A DNA stretch of 64,000 bases, taken from contig JAJRPO010000017.1 of NCBI GenBank assembly GCA_024280735.1, forward strand, positions 1-64,000, written 5' to 3'. Position 1 is the first letter of the stretch; the number at the start of each line of letters is the position of its first letter. The position numbers and the translations under genes are program-made. The notes under the pieces are model-generated. The model saw nothing but the letters and a program-made list of their open reading frames with translations, was not told the origin of the DNA and made no database searches. Positions 1-8,254 of this stretch are shown here, one piece after another. The DNA is from Alphaproteobacteria bacterium (lineage in GTDB: Bacteria; Pseudomonadota; Alphaproteobacteria; Rhodobacterales; Rhodobacteraceae).

Positions 1-78
1 AAAATGTGTTGCGGGCGCACCCCGTTTGAGACCATGATAGAGGGCAAGGAGATTTGGAAGGAAAAGTTCGTGAACTAA
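1..78 (+). CDS. Transposase C-terminus (partial, IS481/IS3-like)
   Basis: Frame 1 is open from the left edge of the window to the TAA at 76-78 and encodes only the last 25 residues. The segment CGRTPFETMIEGKEIWKEKF resembles the C-terminal end of DDE integrase-core transposases of the IS481/IS3 type. The terminal DNA of the element follows at once and ends in ACA at about position 140, as expected when the transposase gene runs towards the right end. The rest of the gene and the catalytic DDE residues lie outside the window. The family call rests on memory of these C-termini and on the terminal sequence, so the exact family is uncertain. Confidence 0.5.
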   Translation, partial: KMCCGRTPFETMIEGKEIWKEKFVN

Positions 79-140
79 ATTTGACCTGACAAATGCCGCC
101 TAAAAAACGGTAACTGTCAGATCAGGTCTGAACCACTACA
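1..140 (+). mobile_element. Right end of an insertion sequence (partial)
   Basis: The transposase tail is followed by a short non-coding stretch. The likely outer terminus, read inward on the minus strand, begins TGTAGTGGTTCAGACCTGAT. A TGT...ACA end is usual for IS481-type elements. Host sequence (GCTTAAGC, itself palindromic) starts at about 141. The target duplication cannot be checked because the other end is not present. The end supplies the last few codons and the stop of the minus-strand gene at 117-713. Confidence 0.5.
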
Positions 141-713
141 GCTTAAGCTATTTGTTGCAGCTTCTCTAGGGTTCCAGTCATCGCTGACAAACTGAGATAA
201 TCTATAATTATAGTTGATACCGGTTGTTGCAGTACTTCTGCGGCTTGGTGTCAGGTCATTTCGTATGCTGGTGTTCGAAGAGTCGGTCGCCAACCGAACA
301 AGATACTCTTTTGAGTCGACGATAGACATCTCGATGTTAGGCGTCAGCCTAGCTGCGCTGACCTTCAGAAACGCGGCGATACCATTTGTATCGGCTAACA
401 ACCAAGATTCAATTTCGGTCTGCGCTATGCAGAACAACATATTGTCCGGTAAAGGTTCCTCTATTTTTTCTGACATTAGCCAACTGTTTCTAAGCGAAGG
501 TGCACATGCTCCGTGATCCAAGTCTGTAATGATGAAAACGGGGGATATTTGCGACAGATTATGAAACTTCCGCAAGTTCTTCTGAATATATCCAAATCCA
601 CCATAGACTTTTCCAAGCTCATGAGTGCTGGTCCCATGCGGACAATATTCGTTGATGAGTCTTTCAGCTACTGCTCGGCTCAGTTCGTCCTCAATACAAT
701 AATAAACCATCAT
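117..713 (-). CDS. DUF4276-like (TOPRIM-like) protein, C-terminus altered by IS
   Basis: A 198-residue protein that resembles the DUF4276 family, small proteins thought to have a TOPRIM-like fold and usually found next to an AAA ATPase. Visible acidic motifs are IEDE near the N-terminus, DLDHG around residues 65-70, and EIESWLLAD around residues 100-110. The start overlaps the stop of the upstream ATPase gene (ATGA), which implies translational coupling. The final residues after about NSLS and the TGA at 117-119 come from the end of the insertion sequence, so the native last helix is probably missing. Whether the protein is still active is unknown. The region is more A+T-rich than its surroundings, as is common for acquired defence genes. 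Confidence 0.6.
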   Translation of the reverse strand: MMVYYCIEDELSRAVAERLINEYCPHGTSTHELGKVYGGFGYIQKNLRKFHNLSQISPVFIITDLDHGACAPSLRNSWLMSEKIEEPLPDNMLFCIAQTEIESWLLADTNGIAAFLKVSAARLTPNIEMSIVDSKEYLVRLATDSSNTSIRNDLTPSRRSTATTGINYNYRLSQFVSDDWNPREAATNSLSCSGSDLI

Positions 714-1876
714 AGTGAAAATTCGAACTGCCTAGTTTTTCTAGCGTTTGGCAGGACAGCTTCAGCGGGGGAAAGCCCAGCATTAAGTGCATTTTGCTCG
801 TCACCGGAGACACCTCTCACACCTGACCCATCGTCTGAAGGCGTTAATACTACTATTCCACGAGGGTCTATACCAGAATTAGATAGCAGCGCTTGGCTAT
901 GCGTTGTGATGATGAATTGTCTACGACTTCGTGATTTTGATTTTACCGACGCCATTATTCTTGGAAGCTGAGCGACAATTTCTTCGTTCAGAGACAGTTC
1001 TGGTTCTTCCAGAAGTAAAGGCGAGTTGCCACCCTCCTGCAAAAGCCACAGAATCGACATTATCCTTAATGTTCCATCAGAAAATTGATCTTCTCGCTGC
1101 TTGGCTCCTTGTGGACGATGATGTTTAAACTTGATCTCTAAATGCGGGAAGCCAGTAATTTCATCCTTTAGAAATTTTAGGTCTTCGAGCTGAGGAACAA
1201 TTGTTCGTAAGGCAAATTCTATGCGCTTAAGGCGTGCATCTCTTGTACGCGGTGGAGTCCGTGCAATTCTCAGCATGAATTCTTGCCCAAATGGATCATC
1301 ATCCATGACTCGTCCGCCAATTTGATCTCCAAACTTCAGCAGTTGCGGGACCAAATGAACGTATGTGACGTCAGAAAAGAAATTTACCAATTCTCGAAAT
1401 TTGGCATTTGCACTGATCTGTTCGAGATGCGTTTCGCGAAGAAGTAACTCGTCCTTTTTATCGATTTTTTGGGGTCTATTGATTAATATGGTAGCTTTTC
1501 CGTCCTTACCGAAAGAAGTCACTTTCTCTTTCGTAATTCTTGGTTCGCGCTTGCCCTGTGGTGGAATATTAAATCCAAGTTCGTATTTCCAAACAAGTAG
1601 GCCTCTATCGTCTACAATGTCGGCCTCAATAAGTACTTCAGTATCGTTACGAGCATGCAAGCATCTGATTTTCTTAACACCACCTCGGCGCTCTATAGCG
1701 TCCTGAAGACCACCACCACGATGCTTCGACACGTCTCTCAAAAAGCGTACGGCATCTAAGAGATTTGATTTACCAGAGGCATTAGGCCCTAAAATGTAGA
1801 CGGTCTCAGGGAGGTTTTTTATCTCGCCGAGTTTAAAGTTCCGCCAATTTTTGAGTTTCAAACGGCTTATATGCAT
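710..1876 (-). CDS. AAA family ATPase (RecF/OLD-like, AAA_21 type)
   Basis: A 388-residue ATPase. The N-terminus LKLKNWRNFKLGEI is followed by a Walker A motif, GPNASGKSNLLDA, at about residues 32-44. Near the C-terminus lie an ABC-type signature region (QFSDGTLRIMSIL), a Walker B motif (LLLEEPELSLNEE) and a switch His (ITTHSQALL). This is the RecF/SMC-like layout of stand-alone ATPases in OLD-like and PARIS-like defence systems. It is coupled by a 4-base overlap to the DUF4276-like gene, so both products probably act together, the ATPase sensing and the TOPRIM-like partner acting as nuclease or effector. That role is inferred from family context only. Confidence 0.75.
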   Translation of the reverse strand: MHISRLKLKNWRNFKLGEIKNLPETVYILGPNASGKSNLLDAVRFLRDVSKHRGGGLQDAIERRGGVKKIRCLHARNDTEVLIEADIVDDRGLLVWKYELGFNIPPQGKREPRITKEKVTSFGKDGKATILINRPQKIDKKDELLLRETHLEQISANAKFRELVNFFSDVTYVHLVPQLLKFGDQIGGRVMDDDPFGQEFMLRIARTPPRTRDARLKRIEFALRTIVPQLEDLKFLKDEITGFPHLEIKFKHHRPQGAKQREDQFSDGTLRIMSILWLLQEGGNSPLLLEEPELSLNEEIVAQLPRIMASVKSKSRSRRQFIITTHSQALLSNSGIDPRGIVVLTPSDDGSGVRGVSGDEQNALNAGLSPAEAVLPNARKTRQFEFSL

Positions 1877-2004
1877 CGGGCTTCCTATGATCGAGATCAG
1901 GAGAGCTTACCTATTAAGTGGATGCCAGACAAGCCACCACCGCTATATCTATTTCAAAGAAACGCATTTGAAGAACTGTGACAGCAAAACGCCGCAATGC
2001 CCTC

Positions 2005-3552
2005 CTACTCACTCGCCGCCGACTCCTCCTCAGTAGACTGCTGACCACCCGCCCAGAACCCGTCATACTGCTCACCCGTGGCGTATTCCATTTTGCCGGG
2101 GCCTTGGCGTTGGCCTTTGGCAAAGCTGCCGGTGTAGACGTCGCCGTTGGCGTAGGTGGCGACGCCGATGCCTTCAATTTCGCCGCTCAGCCATGCGCCC
2201 TCATAGGTAAAGCCGTCGGCCATGGTGATTTTACCGTTGCCGGAGCGTTTTCCGTCTTCAAAGCTGCCATCGTAGACTGAGCCGTCGGGGTAGGTTGCGA
2301 CGCCTTGGCCTTGGCGCACGCCGTCGACCCAATCGCCGGCGTAAGAGTAGCCGTCTTGGTAGGTCATTTTGCCTTTGCCGTGGTTGCGCGCGTCGCGGAA
2401 TGTGCCCTCGTAGACGATGCCGTTGGGATAGCGCGCGATGCCTTCGCCCTCGATGATGCCTTTGACCCAAGTGCCCTCATAGGTGCTTTTGTCTGCGTAG
2501 GTGATTTTGCCTGTGCCGTCCGCCACGTCATTTTTGAAATTGCCAGTGTAAGTGGATCCGTCGGGATAGCTGACCGTGCCTGCGCCGTCGATTTTGCCGT
2601 TCACCCAATTGCCGACGTATTCATAACCGTCCGCACCCTTAAAGCTGCCGGTGCCATTGCGTTTGTCGTCTTTGAACGCGCCTTCATAGATGTCGCCGTT
2701 GGGGTAGGTGCCTTTGCCCGCGCCGTTGCGTTGGCCGTTGACCCACTGCCCCTCGTATATATCGCCGTTGACTTGCTTGAGGGTGCCAGTACCGCTGATC
2801 TGGCCCTTTTTCCAATCGCCATCGTAAGTGGACCCGTCGGTCATCGCCAGCAGGCCCTTGCCCTCCAGGATGCCCGCCACGACTTGCCCCGTGTAGGTGG
2901 AGCCGTTGGGGTAGGTGATCTGGCCGGAACCGTTCTTTTCGCCCATTTCCCAATAGCCGCTGTAGCGATAGCCGTTCGGGCTGGTTAATGTGCCTGTGCC
3001 ATTGTGTTTGGCCTCGGAAAATTCACCCTCATAGACAACACCGCTGGCGTATTTCGCCACGCCTTTGCCGGAGATTTTGCCTTTGAGCCATGACCCTTCA
3101 TAGGTGCCACCGTCGGCGAAGGTGATTTTGCCGCTGCCCTCAGGCTTACCGGCAATAAAATCGCCCTCATAAACCGAGCCATTGGGGAAGCGTGCAGAAC
3201 CTTTGCCCTGAATGACGCCCTCTACCCATTCGCCGGAATATTCATAGCCGTTTGGCAGGCGGTAGACGCCCGTGCCATGTTGCTTGCCATCCTTGAAAGT
3301 ACCCTCATAAACCCCGCCCGTATCATATTGTTTGGTAACAACCTGTCCGGCAGATTGGGCAAACCCCGCGCCAGCGCTGAGCGCCAAAAGGGATACAGAT
3401 GTGAGTGTGAGTGCAAGCGTTTTCAAGTTTTTCAATATGTTGGCCCCGATTTTTACACCGGCCCTCCTGTTTGTTTTTGGTCTTTTTGCGGCTTTGCCCA
3501 CAGTTCTAAGCGCTGAAAAAATGGCTGACAAGGATTCTTGCACCTTGAACAT
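2005..3552 (-). CDS. Exported MORN-repeat protein
   Basis: A protein of about 515 residues made almost entirely of MORN repeats of 23 residues (consensus YEGxWxxGxxxGxGxxxYPNG): 18 full copies plus one partial, from about residue 75 to the end. A hydrophobic stretch ending GAGFAQ at about residue 66 looks like a signal peptide, so the protein is probably exported. MORN repeats form an extended beta sheet that binds lipid or protein partners, and no enzyme domain is visible. I chose the ATG at 3552 (MFKVQ). A TTG at about 3435 would give a more typical signal peptide but has a weak ribosome site. The gene is divergent from nadE across only about 60 bases. Confidence 0.8.
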   Translation of the reverse strand: MFKVQESLSAIFSALRTVGKAAKRPKTNRRAGVKIGANILKNLKTLALTLTSVSLLALSAGAGFAQSAGQVVTKQYDTGGVYEGTFKDGKQHGTGVYRLPNGYEYSGEWVEGVIQGKGSARFPNGSVYEGDFIAGKPEGSGKITFADGGTYEGSWLKGKISGKGVAKYASGVVYEGEFSEAKHNGTGTLTSPNGYRYSGYWEMGEKNGSGQITYPNGSTYTGQVVAGILEGKGLLAMTDGSTYDGDWKKGQISGTGTLKQVNGDIYEGQWVNGQRNGAGKGTYPNGDIYEGAFKDDKRNGTGSFKGADGYEYVGNWVNGKIDGAGTVSYPDGSTYTGNFKNDVADGTGKITYADKSTYEGTWVKGIIEGEGIARYPNGIVYEGTFRDARNHGKGKMTYQDGYSYAGDWVDGVRQGQGVATYPDGSVYDGSFEDGKRSGNGKITMADGFTYEGAWLSGEIEGIGVATYANGDVYTGSFAKGQRQGPGKMEYATGEQYDGFWAGGQQSTEEESAASE

Positions 3553-3614
3553 TGTCACGGGTTTGTATTCTAAGTCAGTTAAGGGTCTGTTACGGGCCAA
3601 AAAAGGATGGCAAA

Positions 3615-5273
3615 ATGCAAGATAAACTCCGCCTGACACTGGCGCAATTGAACCCGACAGTGGGGGATTTTGCCGGTAACATTGCCAAAGCACGCGAGGC
3701 GCATGTGAGCGCGGCAGTGGCGGGGGCCGATATGTTGGTGCTGCCGGAAATGTTTGTGACGGGGTATCAGTCGCAGGATCTGGTTTTGCGCGATGCCTTT
3801 ACGCTGGATGCCATGGCGCATGTGGAACAGTTGGCGCGGGAATGCGATACGGGGCCGTCGATTGGGATCGGCGCACCGCTGCTGGAAGATGGCAAGCTGT
3901 ACAACGCTTATTTCATTCTGAAGGGCGGCAAGATCATTGCAACCCTGCGCAAACACGAGCTGCCAAACACCCACGTATTTGACGAGCGCCGCCTGTATGA
4001 ACATGGGCCAATTCCCGGCCCTTTCAATCTTGGAAATATCCGCATCGGCTCGCCGATTTGCGAGGATGCTTGGCATATGGATGTGCCGGAGGCGCTGGCT
4101 GAATCTGGCGCGGAAATCCTGATTGTTCCCAACGGATCGCCTTACTATCGCGGGAAATTTGACCGTAGAATCAACAGTATGGTGGCGCGGGTGATCGAGA
4201 ATGACATGCCGCTGGTCTATCTGAATATGGTTGGCGGGCAGGATGATCAGGTGTTTGACGGGGGGTCTTTTGTGCTGAATCGCGGCGGTAGGCTGGCGAT
4301 GCAAATGCCGCTGTTTGACGAGGCGATTGCGCATGTGGATTTTAACCGCACGGCGCAGGGCTGGGAGGCGGTTGAAGGGGAGAAGATCGCCCATGTGGAT
4401 GAGTGGGAGCAAGACTACCGCGTCATGCTGCAAGGGTTGCGCGATTACATGGCGAAGACCGGATTTAAGCAGGTTCTGCTGGGTATGTCGGGTGGCATCG
4501 ATAGCGCGATTGTGGCGACGATTGCCGTTGATGCGCTGGGGCCGGAAAACGTGCGTTGCGTGATGATGCCGTCTGAATATACTTCGCAAGCATCGCTGGA
4601 TGACGCGGCAGAAGTGGCGCTGAAACTGGGTTGCAAGCTGGATACGGTTTCGATTGCCGAGGGTCGCGCGGCTATTACCAACACCCTCGCGCCGCTGTTT
4701 GAGGGCATGGAGGCGGGCCTGACCGAGGAGAATATTCAGTCGCGTTTGCGTGGGCTGTTGTTGATGGCAATGTCGAATAAATTTGGCGAAATGTTGCTGA
4801 CAACAGGTAATAAATCCGAGGTCGCGGTGGGCTATGCCACGATATATGGCGATATGGCGGGGGGGTATAACCCGATCAAAGACCTGTATAAAATGCGGGT
4901 GTTCGAGAGTTGCCGTTGGCGTAACGCCAATCACCGCGATTGGATGATGGGGCCTGCGGGTGAAGTGATCCCGCCGCGTATTATCGACAAACCACCAACG
5001 GCGGAATTGCGCGATGACCAGAAAGACAGCGACAGCCTGCCGGAATACGCGGTGCTGGACGGTATTCTGGAACTGCTGGTTGATCAGGATAAATCGGTGG
5101 CGGAAATTGTTGCTGCGGGGTTTGATCGCGATGTGGTGAAACGCGTTGAACATCTTGTTTTCATATCGGAATATAAGCGGTTTCAATCTGCCCCGGGGCC
5201 GCGCTTGACCCATAAGGCATTTTGGCTGGATCGCCGTTACCCGATGGTGAACCGCTGGCGGGACTCTACTTAG
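3615..5273 (+). CDS. nadE: Glutamine-dependent NAD+ synthetase
   Basis: A 552-residue two-domain enzyme that makes NAD+ from deamido-NAD+, ATP and glutamine-derived ammonia, the last step of NAD biosynthesis. The N-terminal nitrilase-like glutaminase shows the catalytic triad Glu45 (LPEMF), Lys113 (RKHELPN) and Cys149 (SPICEDAWH). The C-terminal synthetase has the ATP-pyrophosphatase loop GMSGGIDSAIV near residue 295 and the conserved TTGNKSEVAVGYATIYGD stretch. The length is typical. The ATG at 3615 is preceded by AAAGGATGG and fits the family N-terminus; an upstream in-frame start would add 21 unconserved residues. The gene is divergent from the MORN-protein gene. Confidence 0.95.
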   Translation: MQDKLRLTLAQLNPTVGDFAGNIAKAREAHVSAAVAGADMLVLPEMFVTGYQSQDLVLRDAFTLDAMAHVEQLARECDTGPSIGIGAPLLEDGKLYNAYFILKGGKIIATLRKHELPNTHVFDERRLYEHGPIPGPFNLGNIRIGSPICEDAWHMDVPEALAESGAEILIVPNGSPYYRGKFDRRINSMVARVIENDMPLVYLNMVGGQDDQVFDGGSFVLNRGGRLAMQMPLFDEAIAHVDFNRTAQGWEAVEGEKIAHVDEWEQDYRVMLQGLRDYMAKTGFKQVLLGMSGGIDSAIVATIAVDALGPENVRCVMMPSEYTSQASLDDAAEVALKLGCKLDTVSIAEGRAAITNTLAPLFEGMEAGLTEENIQSRLRGLLLMAMSNKFGEMLLTTGNKSEVAVGYATIYGDMAGGYNPIKDLYKMRVFESCRWRNANHRDWMMGPAGEVIPPRIIDKPPTAELRDDQKDSDSLPEYAVLDGILELLVDQDKSVAEIVAAGFDRDVVKRVEHLVFISEYKRFQSAPGPRLTHKAFWLDRRYPMVNRWRDST

Positions 5274-5380
5274 CACACAAAATTACCTTAAAATTGCCGC
5301 TAGTTTGCCGCGCAATTGAAAGGTTTGGTTAACGGATGACTGTCATCTTAGCCTTGCTTCACCAAGCGGAGGGCGGCTGA

Positions 5381-5818
5381 GTGCGATGGTTTTTTGTAAT
5401 GAGTTCCGGCCTTCTGCTCGGGTGTGCGACTGCTCCCGTGCAACAGACCGATGTGGTTGGTAATTTCGTTGATCTGGGGGCGGCGCGATTTGTTGTTTTC
5501 ACTGAGGATGACAAAGCTGTGGCGGTGACTTTGGGGCCTGTACAGGCACCTACCGCCGATTGGCTGCTGCCCGCGGCACAACAAGCAATTGAGCAGGCAA
5601 CGGGGTGTCCGGTGGTGCGCGATAGTTTGGTGCAAGATGCCAAAACAATCGCGGCACAGCTGGCTTGTGCGCAGTCTACCAGTATTTTCATTCGGGCCAG
5701 AACCGCCACACGGGGGCGAACGGCGCGCTCTGGTCATGGCCCAACGGCACAACAATTGGCCGAGTTTCGTACCCAATCTGTTGCAGAGGAACAACGCAAA
5801 TTATTTGTGAAACAGTGA
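5381..5818 (+). CDS. Putative lipoprotein of unknown function
   Basis: A 145-residue protein with a short signal sequence and a lipobox, LLLGC, with the acylated Cys at residue 15, so it is probably anchored in the outer or inner membrane facing the periplasm. The rest has no motif I recognise; it contains a second Cys pair (TGC and LAC) and a Gln-rich tail. I chose the GTG at 5381 because GGAGGG lies eight to ten bases upstream. The ATG six codons further in would leave a signal peptide without positive charge. It follows nadE after about 100 bases and precedes another small membrane protein gene. Confidence 0.6.
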   Translation: MRWFFVMSSGLLLGCATAPVQQTDVVGNFVDLGAARFVVFTEDDKAVAVTLGPVQAPTADWLLPAAQQAIEQATGCPVVRDSLVQDAKTIAAQLACAQSTSIFIRARTATRGRTARSGHGPTAQQLAEFRTQSVAEEQRKLFVKQ

Positions 5819-5886
5819 ATTTCCACACATATCCTTGAATGCCGTTAAGGCACTGTTTACCTTTAAGACATCCTTGGGGGATTCTA

Positions 5887-6258
5887 ATGAGTATAAAGAG
5901 TATTGATGCGGCTGAGACCGCCATCGAGGGCGCACTAACGGACGCTTTTGGGATTAAAAAGGGCACAATTTTCGATAAATTGCGCAAAGCGGGTAAACGC
6001 TTGCCGCAGGGTATCGAGGAGGATGTCACCTATTTGCAAGATGTGCGCAAACGCACCGCCCACCCGCGCAGACGCGGGCAGGTGGATGTTAAACGGGTGG
6101 AAGCCGCCCGTGAAAACAGCCTGAGAGCATTGGGTAAGGTGGATGTGGCGCGTGACAAAGCACGCGAACGGATCAACTGGCTGGGCGTTTTGGTGATAAA
6201 TCTGATGATGTTTGGCGTGGTTTATTATGCGCTGCTGAAATGGCTCGGGGCGATTTAG
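5887..6258 (+). CDS. Small conserved protein with C-terminal membrane anchor
   Basis: A 123-residue protein that is charged and helical for about 95 residues and then has one hydrophobic helix (WLGVLVINLMMFGVVYYALL), so it is predicted to be tail-anchored in the inner membrane. The cytoplasmic part is rich in Lys and Arg with a likely coiled-coil character (VKRVEAARENSLRALGKVDVA). No family is recognised. The ATG at 5887 has TTGGGGG upstream; an in-frame start 16 codons earlier lacks a ribosome site. Confidence 0.6.
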   Translation: MSIKSIDAAETAIEGALTDAFGIKKGTIFDKLRKAGKRLPQGIEEDVTYLQDVRKRTAHPRRRGQVDVKRVEAARENSLRALGKVDVARDKARERINWLGVLVINLMMFGVVYYALLKWLGAI

Positions 6259-6329
6259 GCGTGATGTCGCCTTGACAGATTGGCCGCTGGCAACCACATG
6301 GCAGGGATGAACCGTCAAAGGATACTCGG

Positions 6330-6908
6330 ATGCCTGACCACAATGCCGTCGCGCTGGAATTTCTACTTACCCGCCGCTCGCGACCTGCCAAAACATTGGT
6401 ACAGCCGGCACCGGATCGCGCGGCTATTGCGGTGATGTTGCAGGCGGGTGCGCGCTCGCCCGATCACAAAATTCTGGAACCGTGGCGGTTTATTGTGCTG
6501 CAAGATGCGTCGCTGGCGCGGGTGGCAGGGCAGGTGGAAGCCCGTGCAATCGCCCTTGATAAACCCCAAGCCGAGGTCGAAAAATCGCGGAATTCATTTG
6601 CCAATGCACCGGCAAGCATTGCAGTGATTGCCAGCCCGACACCCCATGAAACAGTACCGGAGGTGGAGCAAATCCTGTCTGCGGGGGCCGTGTGCCTCGC
6701 GGTTCTAAACGCCGCTTTGGCCTCTGGTTGGGGGGCAAATTGGGTGAGTGGCTGGATGGCCTTTGACAAGCCGTTATTGGCACAGGCATTGGATCTGCAA
6801 GCGCATGAATTTGTGGCTGGATTTATTCACATTGGCACGCAATCGATCATTCCTGCCGATCGCAAACGACCCGATATTGACGCCCTGACCGATTGGATAG
6901 AGGTATGA
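6330..6908 (+). CDS. Nitroreductase family protein (YdjA-like)
   Basis: A 192-residue FMN-dependent oxidoreductase of the small nitroreductase type. It opens with the family start LEFLLTRRSRPAK, followed by AGARSPDHKILEPWRFIV, the FMN-binding and dimer region, and ends with a GFIHIGT segment. This subgroup reduces nitro or quinone compounds with NAD(P)H, but its natural substrate is not known. The ATG at 6330 has GGATA upstream. Its stop overlaps the start of the next gene (ATGA), so the two are probably translated together. Confidence 0.85.
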   Translation: MPDHNAVALEFLLTRRSRPAKTLVQPAPDRAAIAVMLQAGARSPDHKILEPWRFIVLQDASLARVAGQVEARAIALDKPQAEVEKSRNSFANAPASIAVIASPTPHETVPEVEQILSAGAVCLAVLNAALASGWGANWVSGWMAFDKPLLAQALDLQAHEFVAGFIHIGTQSIIPADRKRPDIDALTDWIEV

Positions 6909-7582
6909 TACTTAACGATTTCACCAAGGCCCTGGGCCAGTTCGGCGACCCCAAATTCCGCCGTGTTCTGCTGTCGGGTATCGGCCTGACGGTGTTGCTG
7001 TTGGCTGGCATAACCTGGGGCATCCAATGGTTGTTGCCCGACTCCGTCAGCCTGCCGTTCTTTGGTGAAATTGAATGGCTGACCACGCTGCTGTCCGGCT
7101 TTGGCTGGGTCGCGATGATCGGCCTGTCGGTGTTCCTGATGGTTCCCGTGGCCTCGGCCTTTACCGGCCTGTTTCTGGACCAGATCACCAACGCCGTAGA
7201 GGCGAAACATTATCCGCATCTGGCCCCCGCCAAAGGCACACCGCTCGGTGAGGCGCTGATCGATTCACTGGCCTTTATCGGCCTTTTGGTGGTGGTGAAC
7301 TTGCTTGCCCTGATCATCTATCTGCTGTCCACACTGCTCGCGCCCGTGATATTCTGGGCGGTGAACGGCTTCATGCTGGGGCGCGAATATTTCCAAATGG
7401 TGGCGATGCGCCGCTTGGGTCGCAAAGGGGCCAAAGCCCTGCGCCGCCGTCACATGGGGGAAATCTGGTTGGCGGGAATTTTGATGGTAATCCCGCTGTC
7501 AGTGCCGATTGTGAACTTGATTGTGCCTGTATTGGGCGTCGCAACATTCACGCATTTGTTTCATCGGTTGAACGGGGAGTAA
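6905..7582 (+). CDS. EI24/CysZ-like integral membrane protein
   Basis: A 225-residue membrane protein with about four hydrophobic segments (around residues 20-45, 65-90, 125-165 and 190-215). It ends in a pattern typical of the EI24 family, which includes CysZ (MVIPLSVPIVNLIVPVLGVATFTHL). CysZ moves sulfate, but most alphaproteobacterial members are uncharacterised and no cysteine genes lie nearby, so the substrate cannot be stated. The start at 6905 overlaps the stop of the nitroreductase gene by four bases. The product faces a convergent gene only three bases away. Confidence 0.75.
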   Translation: MILNDFTKALGQFGDPKFRRVLLSGIGLTVLLLAGITWGIQWLLPDSVSLPFFGEIEWLTTLLSGFGWVAMIGLSVFLMVPVASAFTGLFLDQITNAVEAKHYPHLAPAKGTPLGEALIDSLAFIGLLVVVNLLALIIYLLSTLLAPVIFWAVNGFMLGREYFQMVAMRRLGRKGAKALRRRHMGEIWLAGILMVIPLSVPIVNLIVPVLGVATFTHLFHRLNGE

Positions 7583-7585
7583 GGC

Positions 7586-8242
7586 TTATTCCTCCGAATC
7601 GTCCGGCGCAGGGAGCTTTTTGATTTCATCTGGAGCAGGTAATTCATCGTACTCTTTTGTTTTGGAGCGCGTTATCTGTTTGATTTCTTTCATGCGGTCT
7701 GTGAGAGGCTTGATGTCCACCCCAAATTTGCCAAGGGTTTCGCCTATGTCGCTTGTGCCACCTAAAATTACATCAAATAGACCCTTGGGCTTCAGTACTT
7801 CATTTTCGATTGAACTAATGCGGTTCAGAATGCGTACTTTGTGAGAGTTATCAAATAGTTCTGAAGCGTGCACAATTTTACGCATTTGTGAGGCCAGCAA
7901 AGCAATTCTGTCTTTTTCGGATTGATCTAGATTAAATGTGGGGTATGTAGTCAAAAATGCGGTGTCCGAAGTATACGAATTTACAGTTATAGTAGCCAAT
8001 ACAATAGCTTGCAGCCTTCTAAAGTAGGGTTCAGATGGGTCGGTCTCGTCTGCGTTTGACATTCTAGTACGAAATTCGGATAGTACATCAAAAAATGAAT
8101 CTGGGAGATGCTCCTTAGCAGCATCGGCAAATACGGAAATGCCCTCGAGCATTGCGTAACTTTTATCGTAACCTTCATCGTAGCTACTCCTGCGGCCTGT
8201 GTGGCGAAGGCGCCTCTCCAATTCTTCTAGTATATCATCCAT
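7586..8242 (-). CDS. Hypothetical protein, A+T-rich
   Basis: A 218-residue soluble, highly charged protein with no motif I recognise. It is mostly helical, with acidic ends and the tail PAPDEIKKLPAPDDSEE, in which KLPAPD echoes ELPAPD, a short internal repeat. The ATG at 8242 is preferred because AGGAG lies nine bases upstream; a TTG two codons earlier is too close to that site. It sits 12 bases behind mlaF on the same strand and so may be the last gene of the alr-mlaE-mlaF transcript. Its base composition is richer in A+T than mlaF, suggesting acquisition. Confidence 0.6.
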   Translation of the reverse strand: MDDILEELERRLRHTGRRSSYDEGYDKSYAMLEGISVFADAAKEHLPDSFFDVLSEFRTRMSNADETDPSEPYFRRLQAIVLATITVNSYTSDTAFLTTYPTFNLDQSEKDRIALLASQMRKIVHASELFDNSHKVRILNRISSIENEVLKPKGLFDVILGGTSDIGETLGKFGVDIKPLTDRMKEIKQITRSKTKEYDELPAPDEIKKLPAPDDSEE

Positions 8243-8254
8243 TCCCAAATTCTC

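Noticed and set aside
3579-5276. 565-residue minus-strand reading frame
   Set aside because: It is antisense to nadE, which has all catalytic motifs. The antisense translation has no family features and is rich in His, Arg and Gln, as shadow frames are.
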